Shown here: piece after piece, positions 10,166-18,040 of the stretch
Layout: each line of letters opens with the position of its first letter
How positions within the stretch are numbered: the first letter of the stretch is position 1
Origin: SZUA-430 sp034440355
GTDB lineage: Bacteria; Pseudomonadota; Alphaproteobacteria; Micropepsales; Micropepsaceae
Length of the DNA: 64,000 nucleotides
Reading direction: 5' to 3'
NCBI GenBank assembly: GCA_034440355.1
Contig: JAWXBY010000087.1
Span: 1-64,000, forward strand
Translations under genes and position numbers: made by a program
Notes under the pieces: generated by a model
What the model was told of the DNA's origin: nothing
Databases searched by the model: none
Seen by the model: only the letters and a program-made list of their open reading frames with translations

Positions 10166-10735
10166 TTAAGTGCGATTGGCGCCGGGCACCCAAAGCACGT
10201 CGCCACCCGCGCTCAAATTGGCGAACCGCGCCGCGACGAACAGAAAATCCGACAAGCGGTTCGCGTATTTCACCGCCGTTTCGCCCACAGGCTCGCTCTC
10301 CGCAAGCTTGACGATCAGCCGCTCCGCGCGCCGGCACACCGTACGCGCAACGTGAAGCTGTGCCGCCGCCGCCGTGCCGCCGGGCAGGACAAAAGAGCGC
10401 AGCGGCTGCAGTTTCTCGTTCATCGCGTCGATTTCGCGCTCAAGCCGGTCGACCTGCGGCTGCGCGATACGCAGCGCTTTCGCCGCCATCTCGCTGCCGT
10501 CGTCGGGCACGCACAAATCGGCGCCGAGATCGAAGAGATCGTTCTGCACCCGCGCCAGCATCAGATCGAGGTCACCCGATGCATGCAGGCGCGCCACGCC
10601 CACGCACGCATTCGTCTCGTCGACAGTGCCATAGGCTTCGATGCGCGGATCGTACTTCGCCACACGCTTGCCGGTGCCCAGCGCCGTGTCGCCCTTGTCG
10701 CCCGTGCGCGTATAGATGCGGTTCAAAACGACCAA
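10166..10735 (-). CDS. Cob(I)yrinic acid a,c-diamide adenosyltransferase (PduO type)
   Basis: Makes adenosylcobalamin from cob(I)alamin and ATP. 189 residues, with the PduO/MMAB motifs TRTGDKGDT (ATP-binding loop, about 9-17), YGTVDETNA (about 35), RSFVLPGG (about 113) and NRLSDFLFVAARF (about 158). The likely start is a TTG at 10735 because a GGAGG Shine-Dalgarno lies 6 nt upstream, just past the stop of the HIG1-like gene; the nearby ATG at 10740 is out of frame. Adenosylcobalamin is the cofactor of the ethylmalonyl-CoA mutase encoded at 23175, so this gene fits the pathway. Confidence 0.92.
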   Translation of the reverse strand: MVVLNRIYTRTGDKGDTALGTGKRVAKYDPRIEAYGTVDETNACVGVARLHASGDLDLMLARVQNDLFDLGADLCVPDDGSEMAAKALRIAQPQVDRLEREIDAMNEKLQPLRSFVLPGGTAAAAQLHVARTVCRRAERLIVKLAESEPVGETAVKYANRLSDFLFVAARFANLSAGGDVLWVPGANRT

Positions 10736-10747
10736 GACATGCCTCCG

Positions 10748-10954
10748 TTACGGCGTCGGACCTTTGCCAAAGAAGTAGAGCACGGCCATGATGATCACGA
10801 TGGCGGCAAGCTGCGCGACGATACGCAGCCGCATGATCTTGTTCGAATAGCTGCGCGCGAAATCGCCGCCGCGAAAAAGGCTGTAGAGCCCGACCAGAAG
10901 CACCAGGGCGACGATGCCCACGGCGACGGCGACAAGGATTTTTCCCTCAAGCAT
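10748..10954 (-). CDS. Twin-transmembrane HIG1-like protein
   Basis: 68 residues with two membrane helices (about 7-26 and 45-62) joined by a loop GGDFARSYSNKIMRLRI. The NKIMRLR signature matches the HIG1 (hypoxia-induced) family, whose mitochondrial members associate with respiratory supercomplexes; bacterial roles are not established. Directly upstream of the adenosyltransferase (12 bp gap), an order often kept in alphaproteobacteria. Confidence 0.85.
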   Translation of the reverse strand: MLEGKILVAVAVGIVALVLLVGLYSLFRGGDFARSYSNKIMRLRIVAQLAAIVIIMAVLYFFGKGPTP

Positions 10955-10984
10955 GGGCCAACTGATAGCACGTTTTGCGACCGA

Positions 10985-11779
10985 TCAAGGCCCCGGAAAA
11001 AACGCCTCCGTCCGCCCCGAAACATAATAGGCGCCAAGCCCGATCCACTCCTTGGCCGCGATATCCGTGCGCCGAAGCCCTTCGCTCGCAAACGCAAACG
11101 GCCGAAGCATCGACGTCGCACCGACGGTCCGGAAGTCGACGGGATAAGCAACGACCTCAAACCCCGCCGCCCGAAACACACCCATCGAACGCGGCATATG
11201 AAACGCCGACGTCACCAGCAACCATCGCTCACCGGCCTTGGGCGCGGCCAGCTCTTTGGCGTAAACCGCATTCTGAAACGTGTTCAGCGACCGCCGCTCA
11301 TACAACACGCGCCCGCGCTCAAGCCCCAGTTCGCCGATCGTATTCTCAAGCAGCGTCGCTTCGGCCGTCGCGTCGGGCGTAAACTCGCTGCCGCCGCCCG
11401 CATAGACGATCTTCGCGTTCGGATACCGCCGCGCCAAATCGCCAAGCGCCACGATCCGCTCGCCGGTCTCGTTCAACGCCATCTGCCCATGCACATTCGT
11501 CGCTTCGGTATCGAACGTGCCCCCCAACACGACGACACCAGCGATCGACGCACCGTCATCGACGAACACCGGAAAGCGCTCCTCAAGCGGCCACATCAAG
11601 GCATTCCCGACCGGCAACAACCCCGCCGCCAGTAACGCGACAAGAGCACCGGCCGTCAGTCGCCACCCGAGCTTCGCATAGCGCGTCCAAGCCAAAGCAA
11701 CGCCCACCAACGCCAACGTCAAAAGCGCGTTGGACGGCGTGAGAAAGAACCAGACGATCTTGGAAACGAAATAGAACAT
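10985..11779 (-). CDS. YdcF/ElyC-family (DUF218) membrane protein
   Basis: 264 residues: two N-terminal membrane segments (about 5-30 and 38-58) then a periplasmic DUF218 domain with GVVVLGGT (about 82), YAGGGSE and RSLNTFQNAVYAKEL. E. coli homologues ElyC and SanA act in envelope biogenesis and permeability (ElyC in peptidoglycan/undecaprenyl-P metabolism). It lies between the HIG1-like gene and mcd, with gaps of 30 and 77 bp on one strand. Confidence 0.88.
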   Translation of the reverse strand: MFYFVSKIVWFFLTPSNALLTLALVGVALAWTRYAKLGWRLTAGALVALLAAGLLPVGNALMWPLEERFPVFVDDGASIAGVVVLGGTFDTEATNVHGQMALNETGERIVALGDLARRYPNAKIVYAGGGSEFTPDATAEATLLENTIGELGLERGRVLYERRSLNTFQNAVYAKELAAPKAGERWLLVTSAFHMPRSMGVFRAAGFEVVAYPVDFRTVGATSMLRPFAFASEGLRRTDIAAKEWIGLGAYYVSGRTEAFFPGP

Positions 11780-11856
11780 GCGCGATCACCCTCGCGCGGG
11801 ACTGTCAGTCCGCAGCGGCCGTCCCGGCAAGCAACGGCCGTCACATCAATCCAAGC

Positions 11857-13506
11857 TTAGTTCGCGTCTTCGAGCAGCCGGCGCGCGATCACCTGCGCCT
11901 GAATCTCCGCTGCGCCCTCGAAAATGTTGAGGATGCGCGCATCGCACAGCACGCGGCTCACCGGATACTCGAGCGCAAAGCCGTTGCCGCCGTGGATCTG
12001 CACCGCATTGTCGGCGGCGGCCCACGCCACGCGCGCGGCCAGCAACTTCGCCATGCCCGCCTCAAGGTCGCACCGCCGCCCCGCATCCTTCTCGCGTGCC
12101 GCAAAGTACGTGATCTGCCGCGCGATCATGATCTCGACCGCCATCATCGCGATCTTGTTGGCAACGCGCGGGAAGCCGAAGATCGCCTTGCCGAATTGCT
12201 GGCGCTCCAAGCCATAGCGCAAACCCAAATCCATTGCCGACTGCGCGACGCCGATCGCCCGCGCCGCCGTTTGAATGCGCGCGGATTCAAACGTCACCAT
12301 CAGCTGCTTGAAGCCCTGCCCCTCTTCGCCGCCCAGCAAATTCGCGTGCGGCACCTCGAACCCGTCGAAGCCGATCTCGTATTCCTTCATGCCCCGATAG
12401 CCCAGCACGCGGATCTCGCCGCCGCTCATCCCCTTCACCGGAAACGGCTTGGCGTCCGTACCGCGCGGCTTCGGCGCGAGGAACATCGAAAGGCCCTTAT
12501 ACCCCGGCGCATTCGGATTGGTGCGCACCAGCAAGGTCATCACATCGGCGCGCGCCGCGTGCGTGATCCACGTCTTGTTGCCGGTCACCGTCCACGTATC
12601 GCCGTCACGCACCGCACGCGTGCGCAGCGAGCCCAAGTCCGATCCCGTGTTCGGTTCGGTGAACACCGCCGTCGGCAGAATCTCGCCCGACGCAATCTTC
12701 GGCAGCCAGTACTCTTTCTGCGCCGCCGTCCCGCCGCCCAGGATCAGTTCGGCCGCAATCTCCGACCGCGTACCCAACGAGCCGACGCCAATATACCCGC
12801 GCGAAAGCTCTTCCGACACGACGCACATCGCCGTCTTGCCGAGTCCCGCGCCGCCGAACGTCTCCGGAATCGTAAGCCCGAAAACACCAAGCGCACCCAT
12901 CTCCTCGACGACCGAGAACGGAATAAGCTCGTCCTTCAAATGCCAATCGTGCGCGTGAGGTACGACGCGATCGAGCGCGAACTTTCGAAATTGATCGCGC
13001 ACCAACGTCATCTCATCGTCGAGCCCGATCTCGCCGAACGTAACGGCGTTGGGGTTCGCAGCGATGAGGCTCGCAAGCTCGGCCTTCACGCGCTGGTCAA
13101 GCCCATGGGCGATAAGGTCGGCCACCGCACCCGAGGTGAAGCGCGCGATGTCCGCCTGCGCAATGCCCACATCGCCAGGCCGCACCATCTCGCCTTGGCT
13201 CATCGGAATGCCGCCCGCGATCTGCGCGCAGTACTCGCCGAACGCCGCGCCCAGCAGCAGCCGCTCGAAGGCGCCGAACTTGCCGCTCGCCTCAAGCCGC
13301 TCCGCCCAACCGTGCATCTGACGCAGCGCCTCGACATAGGTCGCAAACCAAGCGAACCCGTGCGCGGCATGCTGCGCCTTGTCGACGCTTCCCGCCGCGG
13401 CGACGGCAGCGCGCGCGCCGGCCTTGGCCTTCATCTCGAGAGTCTCCGCGGCGGTCACCGCGGCGCGGGTCAAGGGAAGCAAGGTTTTGGCGGTCGAAAG
13501 GGGCAT
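11857..13506 (-). CDS. mcd: Acyl-CoA dehydrogenase, probable (2S)-methylsuccinyl-CoA dehydrogenase
   Basis: 549 residues, longer than ordinary acyl-CoA dehydrogenases because of an N-terminal helical extension (about 1-150), as in methylsuccinyl-CoA dehydrogenase (Mcd) of the ethylmalonyl-CoA pathway, which oxidises (2S)-methylsuccinyl-CoA to mesaconyl-CoA. FAD/substrate motifs are VFTEPNTGSDL (about 280), WITHA (about 311) and the catalytic Glu in NIFEGAAEIQ near residue 530. Electrons would go to EtfAB (6884-8574). The Mcd assignment rests on size plus ccr and ecm in the same window; a general acyl-CoA dehydrogenase is the alternative. A TGC-N3-GCA-type palindrome lies 25-37 bp upstream of the start. 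Confidence 0.85.
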   Translation of the reverse strand: MPLSTAKTLLPLTRAAVTAAETLEMKAKAGARAAVAAAGSVDKAQHAAHGFAWFATYVEALRQMHGWAERLEASGKFGAFERLLLGAAFGEYCAQIAGGIPMSQGEMVRPGDVGIAQADIARFTSGAVADLIAHGLDQRVKAELASLIAANPNAVTFGEIGLDDEMTLVRDQFRKFALDRVVPHAHDWHLKDELIPFSVVEEMGALGVFGLTIPETFGGAGLGKTAMCVVSEELSRGYIGVGSLGTRSEIAAELILGGGTAAQKEYWLPKIASGEILPTAVFTEPNTGSDLGSLRTRAVRDGDTWTVTGNKTWITHAARADVMTLLVRTNPNAPGYKGLSMFLAPKPRGTDAKPFPVKGMSGGEIRVLGYRGMKEYEIGFDGFEVPHANLLGGEEGQGFKQLMVTFESARIQTAARAIGVAQSAMDLGLRYGLERQQFGKAIFGFPRVANKIAMMAVEIMIARQITYFAAREKDAGRRCDLEAGMAKLLAARVAWAAADNAVQIHGGNGFALEYPVSRVLCDARILNIFEGAAEIQAQVIARRLLEDAN

Positions 13507-13530
13507 GGTGGTCTCGGTCGGGGAAAGGAT

Positions 13531-13543
13531 GCCGCACTGCAGC
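13531..13543. promoter_or_regulatory. PhaR-like site upstream of mcd
   Basis: GCCGC-ACT-GCAGC; on the gene's strand it reads CTGC-AGT-GCGG, one mismatch from CTGC-N3-GCAG, the pattern known for Rhodobacter PhaR. Located 25 bp before the mcd start. Confidence 0.4.
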
Positions 13544-13606
13544 AGGCGCCCAACCTAAAACGCGGCACGCACGCTGTCACGTGTCGGTAAGCGCAAAGCG
13601 CAGCGG

Positions 13607-14215
13607 CTAAATGCCAAGCAGCGACAGCGCGTAAACCACAAAGAACCGAAGCACCAGCCAGCCGAGATAAAGCGCCACCGCCGACGCCACCAGCCCCGCC
13701 AGCAGCAGCAGCCCATCGCGCTCGATAATGGCAATCGACATAAAGACGATCGCCATGCCCGGCGGAAAATTCGTGCCAGGGCCGGGCAGGGCGATGACGA
13801 GCGCCAGAACAAACACCAGAAGCCCAAGCAACCGGTCGCCCGCGCCGCCGACCAAGAACGTGAGGCGTGGCCGGCAAATACGCTCGATCCAACGCATGAC
13901 CGGCTTGCCGCGAACCAGCACATTTTCAAGATCGGCGCGCGTAAGTTCGCGATCGGCGATGAACGCCGGCAGCCACGGCGTCCGATAGCCGGCAAACATC
14001 TGCAAGCCGAAGAACAGCAACGGAATGGACGTGATGGTCGCGAGCCCCGGAATGATCGCGATCGCGCTCAGCAGGCCGAACAGCAGAAGCGCAAACCCCC
14101 AGCTGCGCTCGCCCAGCGCATTCATCAGGTTCTGAATACTGATGCGCTCGCCCGGATAGGTCCGCACGAGTTCGATCAAAACGTCGGAGGCGGAACGATT
14201 GTTAGCGTCGCTCAT
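13607..14215 (-). CDS. ExoD-family membrane protein
   Basis: 202 residues with about four hydrophobic helices (52-80, 125-150, 152-172, 178-200). ExoD (PF06055) was defined in Sinorhizobium as required for exopolysaccharide production and alkaline tolerance; the biochemical role is unknown. Motifs typical of the family are ALGERSWGFALLLFGLLSAI near the N-terminus and ALPGPGTNFPPGMAIVFMSI in the middle. Six bases separate it from the GNAT gene, so they probably share a transcript. Confidence 0.88.
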   Translation of the reverse strand: MSDANNRSASDVLIELVRTYPGERISIQNLMNALGERSWGFALLLFGLLSAIAIIPGLATITSIPLLFFGLQMFAGYRTPWLPAFIADRELTRADLENVLVRGKPVMRWIERICRPRLTFLVGGAGDRLLGLLVFVLALVIALPGPGTNFPPGMAIVFMSIAIIERDGLLLLAGLVASAVALYLGWLVLRFFVVYALSLLGI

Positions 14216-14221
14216 CGGTGC

Positions 14222-14767
14222 TCAAAAACTCAATCGCATCACGGGCCGCTTCGCGTCATCGCGAACCACGGCGAAGCCAAGGCGAGCGTACGTGCTTTCG
14301 GACCCGTTCCACAACTCATCCGCGTCGGCCGCGCCGCGCTTGGGATACGCATCGACGCTCCGCGCCCCGCGCAACCTCAGGTCTCCCAGGATCATCTCCA
14401 GCGCTTCCGTAGCGACGCCCTGCCGGCGAAAAGCGGGGAGCACGACAAAGCACCCGATCATCCACGCGTCGTCGTCCGGCGCCGCATCGAACAGCGCCAC
14501 CAGCTTGGGAAACGCGTCGCGCTTCCAGGCCTGACACCAACCGGCGAGGTGGTCGTCGCGATAGATCAAATAGCCGTCGTGAATGTTGGCCTCAAACAGG
14601 CCGCGTCGAACGCGCTCGTTCTCGTCGACGGTCCGCTCGCTCCACCCCGCCCACGACGGCACCCACCACGCGACGCATTTGCATGGGCCGTCGGCGTGCA
14701 CGCGGTGGAACGCGTCCTCGTTCGCGGACGAAAGTCGTTTAATCGCGATGACTGACGGCGTGCTCAC
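14222..14767 (-). CDS. GNAT-family N-acetyltransferase
   Basis: 181 residues if the GTG at 14767 is the start. An in-frame ATG at 14824 lies inside the terminator hairpin of the preceding gene (14808-14835) and is rejected. The acetyl-CoA binding motif A is visible as GCFVVLPAFRRQGVATEALEM (about residues 107-127; R/QxxGxA core FRRQGVA) and the C-terminal strand as YARLGFAVVRDD. The acceptor is unknown. Gap to exoD is 6 bp. Confidence 0.85.
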   Translation of the reverse strand: MSTPSVIAIKRLSSANEDAFHRVHADGPCKCVAWWVPSWAGWSERTVDENERVRRGLFEANIHDGYLIYRDDHLAGWCQAWKRDAFPKLVALFDAAPDDDAWMIGCFVVLPAFRRQGVATEALEMILGDLRLRGARSVDAYPKRGAADADELWNGSESTYARLGFAVVRDDAKRPVMRLSF

Positions 14768-14807
14768 GCCGCCGATACTAGCGCCGTTTGCGGCGGACGT
14801 ACGGCAC

Positions 14808-14835
14808 AAAAAAGCTCCCCGCACTTGCGGGGAGC
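14808..14835 (-). terminator. Intrinsic terminator of the DUF992 gene
   Basis: A perfect 9-bp stem GCTCCCCGC / GCGGGGAGC with a 4-nt loop followed on the minus strand by six T residues, 18 nt after the stop at 14854. Textbook rho-independent terminator. Confidence 0.9.
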
Positions 14836-14853
14836 CAGTTGCCTCAGCGGTTC

Positions 14854-15336
14854 TTAGAAATGCTTGAGATTGATCGCCGCCACGCCGACCGCCAGATTGA
14901 CCCCGGTGTCGCCTTCGACGCTCAACGGCTGCAGCGTGATGGACTTGTCCAGCCCGCCGACCAACACCTTGGCGCCCGCGCCGACGCCGACCGCGACACT
15001 CGCCGAGGCACCCGCGTAGTTGCCCTCAAGCGCGTCTTTACCGACGTCCGACGTCGGAGCGAGCACCGCCCAAACCATGGTCGCGCCGTCGCTATAGCCA
15101 AGGTCGACGCCGACCTTCTGGATGTCGCCGTAATAGCGCTCGGGCTTGCCCTTCGTGGGCGAGTACGAACACTCGAGAGCCTTGGTCGAGCCGATGACAT
15201 AGCTCCAGCCTGGCTCGACCTTGCAGGTCAGCATGCCGACCTTCACGCCGGCGCCGGCCGCTTGCGCGGGCATCGCGAAGGCAAAGCCGGTAACGATGGC
15301 GGCCGCACTGGCCGTCAAAAGCAGTTTGTTCAACAT
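14854..15336 (-). CDS. Exported DUF992 protein
   Basis: 160 residues from the ATG at 15336: a signal peptide (MLNKLLLTASAAAIVTGFAFA... cut near AQA) and a DUF992 domain (VKVGMLTCKVEPGWSYVIGS, then LECSYSP). The two cysteines (about 38 and 55) are in the family's usual positions. Function of DUF992 is unknown; it is common in alphaproteobacteria as a small secreted beta-rich protein. The gene is monocistronic, with a strong terminator behind it. Confidence 0.9.
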   Translation of the reverse strand: MLNKLLLTASAAAIVTGFAFAMPAQAAGAGVKVGMLTCKVEPGWSYVIGSTKALECSYSPTKGKPERYYGDIQKVGVDLGYSDGATMVWAVLAPTSDVGKDALEGNYAGASASVAVGVGAGAKVLVGGLDKSITLQPLSVEGDTGVNLAVGVAAINLKHF

Positions 15337-15461
15337 GGGAAAATTCTCCTCGAATACGAGCGCCGAAGGGGCACGGTTTCGCGCCTGCCGAAAGGCTCGG
15401 CGTCCGGTGAGAACGTGCGGGAGTCTGCGGAGGTTCCTGGATCCACGCAAACGTGCGACCG

Positions 15462-15488
15462 ATGCCGCAGCGATTAACGCTGCGGCAT
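15462..15488 (-). terminator. Strong hairpin downstream of ccr
   Basis: An 11-bp perfect inverted repeat (ATGCCGCAGCG / CGCTGCGGCAT) around a 5-nt loop, 30 nt past the ccr stop. There is no T-tract, so it may be a terminator, an mRNA-stabilising 3' hairpin, or a binding site upstream of the DUF992 gene. Confidence 0.5.
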
Positions 15489-15517
15489 ATCGCGTGAAAC
15501 GATGAGGAACTTGAAGC

Positions 15518-16810
15518 TTAGCGCTTGCCGGCTTCGACCACGTCTTCGAACGTGCGCATACCGGTGCGCTGCGCATTGACCAGCACCGCCATGTTGCCCG
15601 GCAGATGCTCGTTCTTCCACATCTTGGTGTGCGCCTTGGGAATGTCGTTCCAAGAAAACACTTCCGACATGCACGGATCGATGCGCCGCTCGACGACCAG
15701 ACGATTGGCTTGGCTTGCCTGCTGAAGATTCGCAAAGTGCGAACCCTGAATGCGTTTCTGGCGCATCCAAACATAGCGCGCATCGAACGTGATATTGTAA
15801 CCGCTGGTGCCGGCGCAGAACACGACCATGCCGCCCCGCTTCACCACGAGACACGACACCGGGAACGTCGCCTCGCCCGGATGCTCGAACACGAAGTCGA
15901 CGTCGTTGCCCTTGCCGGTGATGTCCCAGATGGCCTTGCCGAACTTGCGTGCCTCTTTCGTCCACGCGTCGTATTCCGGCGTGCCCACTTGAGGCATCGC
16001 GCCCCAACACTTGAATTCTTTGCGATTGATGACGCCCTTGGCGCCCAGGCTCATCACGAAGTCGCGCTTCGTATCGTCCGAGATCACGCCGATCGCATGC
16101 GCGCCGGAGACGGCGCAAAGCTGAACCGCAAACGAACCCAAACCACCGGACGCGCCCCAAACGAGCACGTTGTGACCCGGCCGCAAGATATGCGGGCGAT
16201 GGCCGAAGAACATGCGGTACGTCGTGGCGAGCGTCAGCGTGTAGCAAGCCGACTCTTCCCACGTCAGATGCCGCGGGCGCTCCATCAACTGGCGATCCTG
16301 CACGCGCGCGAACTGCGCGAACGATCCGTCCGGCGTCTCGTAACCCCAGATGCGCTGCGACGGTGAGAACATCGGATCGCCACCGTTGCACTCTTCGTCG
16401 TCGCCGTCGTCTTGATTGCAGTGGATGACGACCTCGTCGCCCACCTTCCACCGCTTCACCTTCGAACCCACGGCCCAAACGATGCCGGCCGCGTCGGACC
16501 CCGCGATGTGGTACGGATTTTTGTGTCCGTCGATCGGCGAAATCGGCGTGCCGAGCGCCGCCCAGACGCCGTTGTAGTTCACACCCGCGGCCATCACGAG
16601 AACCAGCACGTCGTGCGAGTCGAGCTCCCACGTGGGAACGACTTCGATTTGCATCGATTTTTCGGGTTCGCCGTGACGCTCTTTGCGGATCGCCCACGCG
16701 TACATCTTCGACGGCACGTAACCGAGGGGCGGAATCTCACCGATCTCGTAGAGATCCTTATAGGTCGGCTTCGCGTCCTTGGACGTCGCCGAAGCTGCCG
16801 TAGCTGCCAT
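15518..16810 (-). CDS. ccr: Crotonyl-CoA carboxylase/reductase
   Basis: Key enzyme of the ethylmalonyl-CoA pathway: reductive carboxylation of crotonyl-CoA with NADPH and CO2 to ethylmalonyl-CoA. From the ATG at 16810 it is 430 residues, the expected length, and begins shortly before KDLYEIGEIPPLGYVPSKMY. MDR-fold motifs seen are AGVNYNGVWAALG, HCNQDDGDDEECNGGDPMFS (family hallmark), WGYETPDGSFAQF, the NADP loop WGASGGLGSFAVQL and VFEHPGEATF, whose His is the known CO2-pocket residue. The frame runs upstream to 16993, but that part does not resemble Ccr. Upstream DNA has two TGCAGCGCA sites, the nearer inside an imperfect palindrome. Confidence 0.97.
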   Translation of the reverse strand: MAATAASATSKDAKPTYKDLYEIGEIPPLGYVPSKMYAWAIRKERHGEPEKSMQIEVVPTWELDSHDVLVLVMAAGVNYNGVWAALGTPISPIDGHKNPYHIAGSDAAGIVWAVGSKVKRWKVGDEVVIHCNQDDGDDEECNGGDPMFSPSQRIWGYETPDGSFAQFARVQDRQLMERPRHLTWEESACYTLTLATTYRMFFGHRPHILRPGHNVLVWGASGGLGSFAVQLCAVSGAHAIGVISDDTKRDFVMSLGAKGVINRKEFKCWGAMPQVGTPEYDAWTKEARKFGKAIWDITGKGNDVDFVFEHPGEATFPVSCLVVKRGGMVVFCAGTSGYNITFDARYVWMRQKRIQGSHFANLQQASQANRLVVERRIDPCMSEVFSWNDIPKAHTKMWKNEHLPGNMAVLVNAQRTGMRTFEDVVEAGKR

Positions 16811-16860
16811 GATCCCCTCATAGGTGACGTAACGTTGGGCAGCCGCCATACCACACGCCA

Positions 16861-16978
16861 ATTGTGCAGCGCAATATGACGGACTCGCAAGCATCCACAA
16901 TTTCTGCGGCCACAGATTAACGAATATTACCGGATCGACCTCACTTAAGCATCTTTCGACAAGAAATGCTGCAGCGCA
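16861..16978. promoter_or_regulatory. Two TGCAGCGCA sites in the ccr / CigR-like intergenic region
   Basis: The 260-bp divergent region contains TGCAGCGCA at 16865-16873, embedded in the near-palindrome ATTGTG-CAG-CGCAAT (16861-16875), and again at 16970-16978. Both fit the TGC-N3-GCA core seen at etfB, mcd and ecm. The first lies 51-65 bp upstream of the ccr start, where an activator or repressor would sit. Confidence 0.45.
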
Positions 16979-17070
16979 CCTCGATCCGCGCAATCTTCGC
17001 CGTCCATTTTAGCCCGCGTTAAAACGCATCGGGTTTCATCCCGCTCCCTTAGGAACTCGCCGGAGCGACG

Positions 17071-17418
17071 ATGCGCCTGATCATCATGATAGTGGCCGGC
17101 CTGCTCCTTGCGGCGACCAACGGCGGTCCCGCCCGCTCGCAGGACCTCGCGCGCTTCACCGCGATGGATCAAACGGCGGTTCGCATGTACTTCGCCGCGA
17201 ACCCGATCGTTTGGATGGGCCTGCCGAGCCAGGTCGCGCGCGAATTCGCCCGCGGCAAACCGCTGCCCCGCGGCGCCGAGGCGACGCTGCCACGCCCGCT
17301 CCTCGCCAAGCTCCCCGCCCGTCATGGCTACGACTACGTCCGCGTGGGCGACGACGTCGCCATGATCGATGCCGGCACGCGCGTCGTCATGGACGTGATC
17401 GAGAACGTCTTCCGCTAG
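17071..17418 (+). CDS. Exported CigR/RcnB-like protein
   Basis: 115 residues with a signal peptide (about 1-24, cut after ARSQ) and a C-terminal module GYDYVRVGDDVAMIDAGTRVVMDVIENV, typical of CigR/RcnB-like periplasmic proteins. E. coli RcnB affects Ni/Co homeostasis and Salmonella CigR is an anti-virulence regulator; for this protein no ligand can be inferred. The middle has PLPRGAEATLPRPLLAKLP. Paralogous to the next gene (17523), sharing the yF-aa-P--W--LP core and the same C-terminal module. Confidence 0.8.
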   Translation: MRLIIMIVAGLLLAATNGGPARSQDLARFTAMDQTAVRMYFAANPIVWMGLPSQVAREFARGKPLPRGAEATLPRPLLAKLPARHGYDYVRVGDDVAMIDAGTRVVMDVIENVFR

Positions 17419-17522
17419 TTCTTGCCCAAGGAACCGCGGGTCCCATTCAATTGTACCGGTAGAGCACGAGACTCCTTAAGGCGCCGGGTCGCTCATGGCT
17501 CCACAAACTGGAGTCCATTCTT

Positions 17523-18002
17523 ATGCGCAACGCCTATTCACTCGTATCAATCGCTTGCGCGGCTGCATTCGCGGTCGCCGCACTTCCCGTTCTCGCGAAG
17601 AACAATCACGCCAAAGGGCGGCCCGACCATGCCGGCAAGGGCAAATTTCAAAATGAGCGATCGCTCGATCGCTCCGACCTAAGAGAAGACTCGGATCAAA
17701 ACCGTGTCCGCAAGGACGCGCGCCCCAATCGTGCGGCCCGCATCTCCACCGCCGACAGTGCCCAGGTTCGACGGTATTTTGCGGCAAAGCCCGCGTCCTG
17801 GAACCCGTTACCCCCGGGCATCGCCAAGAACTACGCGCGCGGCAAGCGACTGCCGCCGGGCATCGCCAAGCAGCTTCCGCCGGAGCTGTTGGCCACGTTG
17901 CCCAAGCAGCAGGGCGCCGAATACGTGCGTGTTGGCCGTGATGTCGCCCTCGTTGACACGAAGACGAACGTCGTTGTCGACCGCATCAAGAACGTCGATT
18001 GA
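17523..18002 (+). CDS. Exported CigR/RcnB-like protein, longer paralogue
   Basis: 159 residues: signal peptide (cut near VLA at about 26), a very basic and hydrophilic linker (about 27-75, rich in Lys/Arg/Asp/Asn), LPPGIAKNYARGKRLPPGIAKQ, then YVRVGRDVALVDTKTNVVVDRI. The LPPGIAK repeats and C-terminal beta module are the CigR/RcnB-like signature. 104 bp separate it from its shorter paralogue, so it probably arose by tandem duplication. A two-way terminator follows directly. Confidence 0.83.
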   Translation: MRNAYSLVSIACAAAFAVAALPVLAKNNHAKGRPDHAGKGKFQNERSLDRSDLREDSDQNRVRKDARPNRAARISTADSAQVRRYFAAKPASWNPLPPGIAKNYARGKRLPPGIAKQLPPELLATLPKQQGAEYVRVGRDVALVDTKTNVVVDRIKNVD

Positions 18003-18004
18003 AC

Positions 18005-18040
18005 AAAGATTCCGCCGTCAGTGCTTCGGCGGAATCTTTT
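18005..18040. terminator. Bidirectional intrinsic terminator between convergent genes
   Basis: A 13-bp perfect stem (AAAGATTCCGCCG / CGGCGGAATCTTT) with a 9-nt loop; T-tracts follow in both directions. It begins 2 nt after the stop at 18002 and on the other strand overlaps the stop and last codons of the DUF1684 gene, so one hairpin serves both genes. Confidence 0.88.

Noticed and set aside
14768..14824. Upstream ATG for the GNAT gene
   Set aside because: It lies within the terminator stem-loop of the DUF992 gene, so the GTG at 14767 is preferred.
16811..16993. N-terminal extension of Ccr
   Set aside because: The open frame continues, but the extra residues do not resemble the family and would include the operator region; the ATG at 16810 gives exactly the usual 430 residues.
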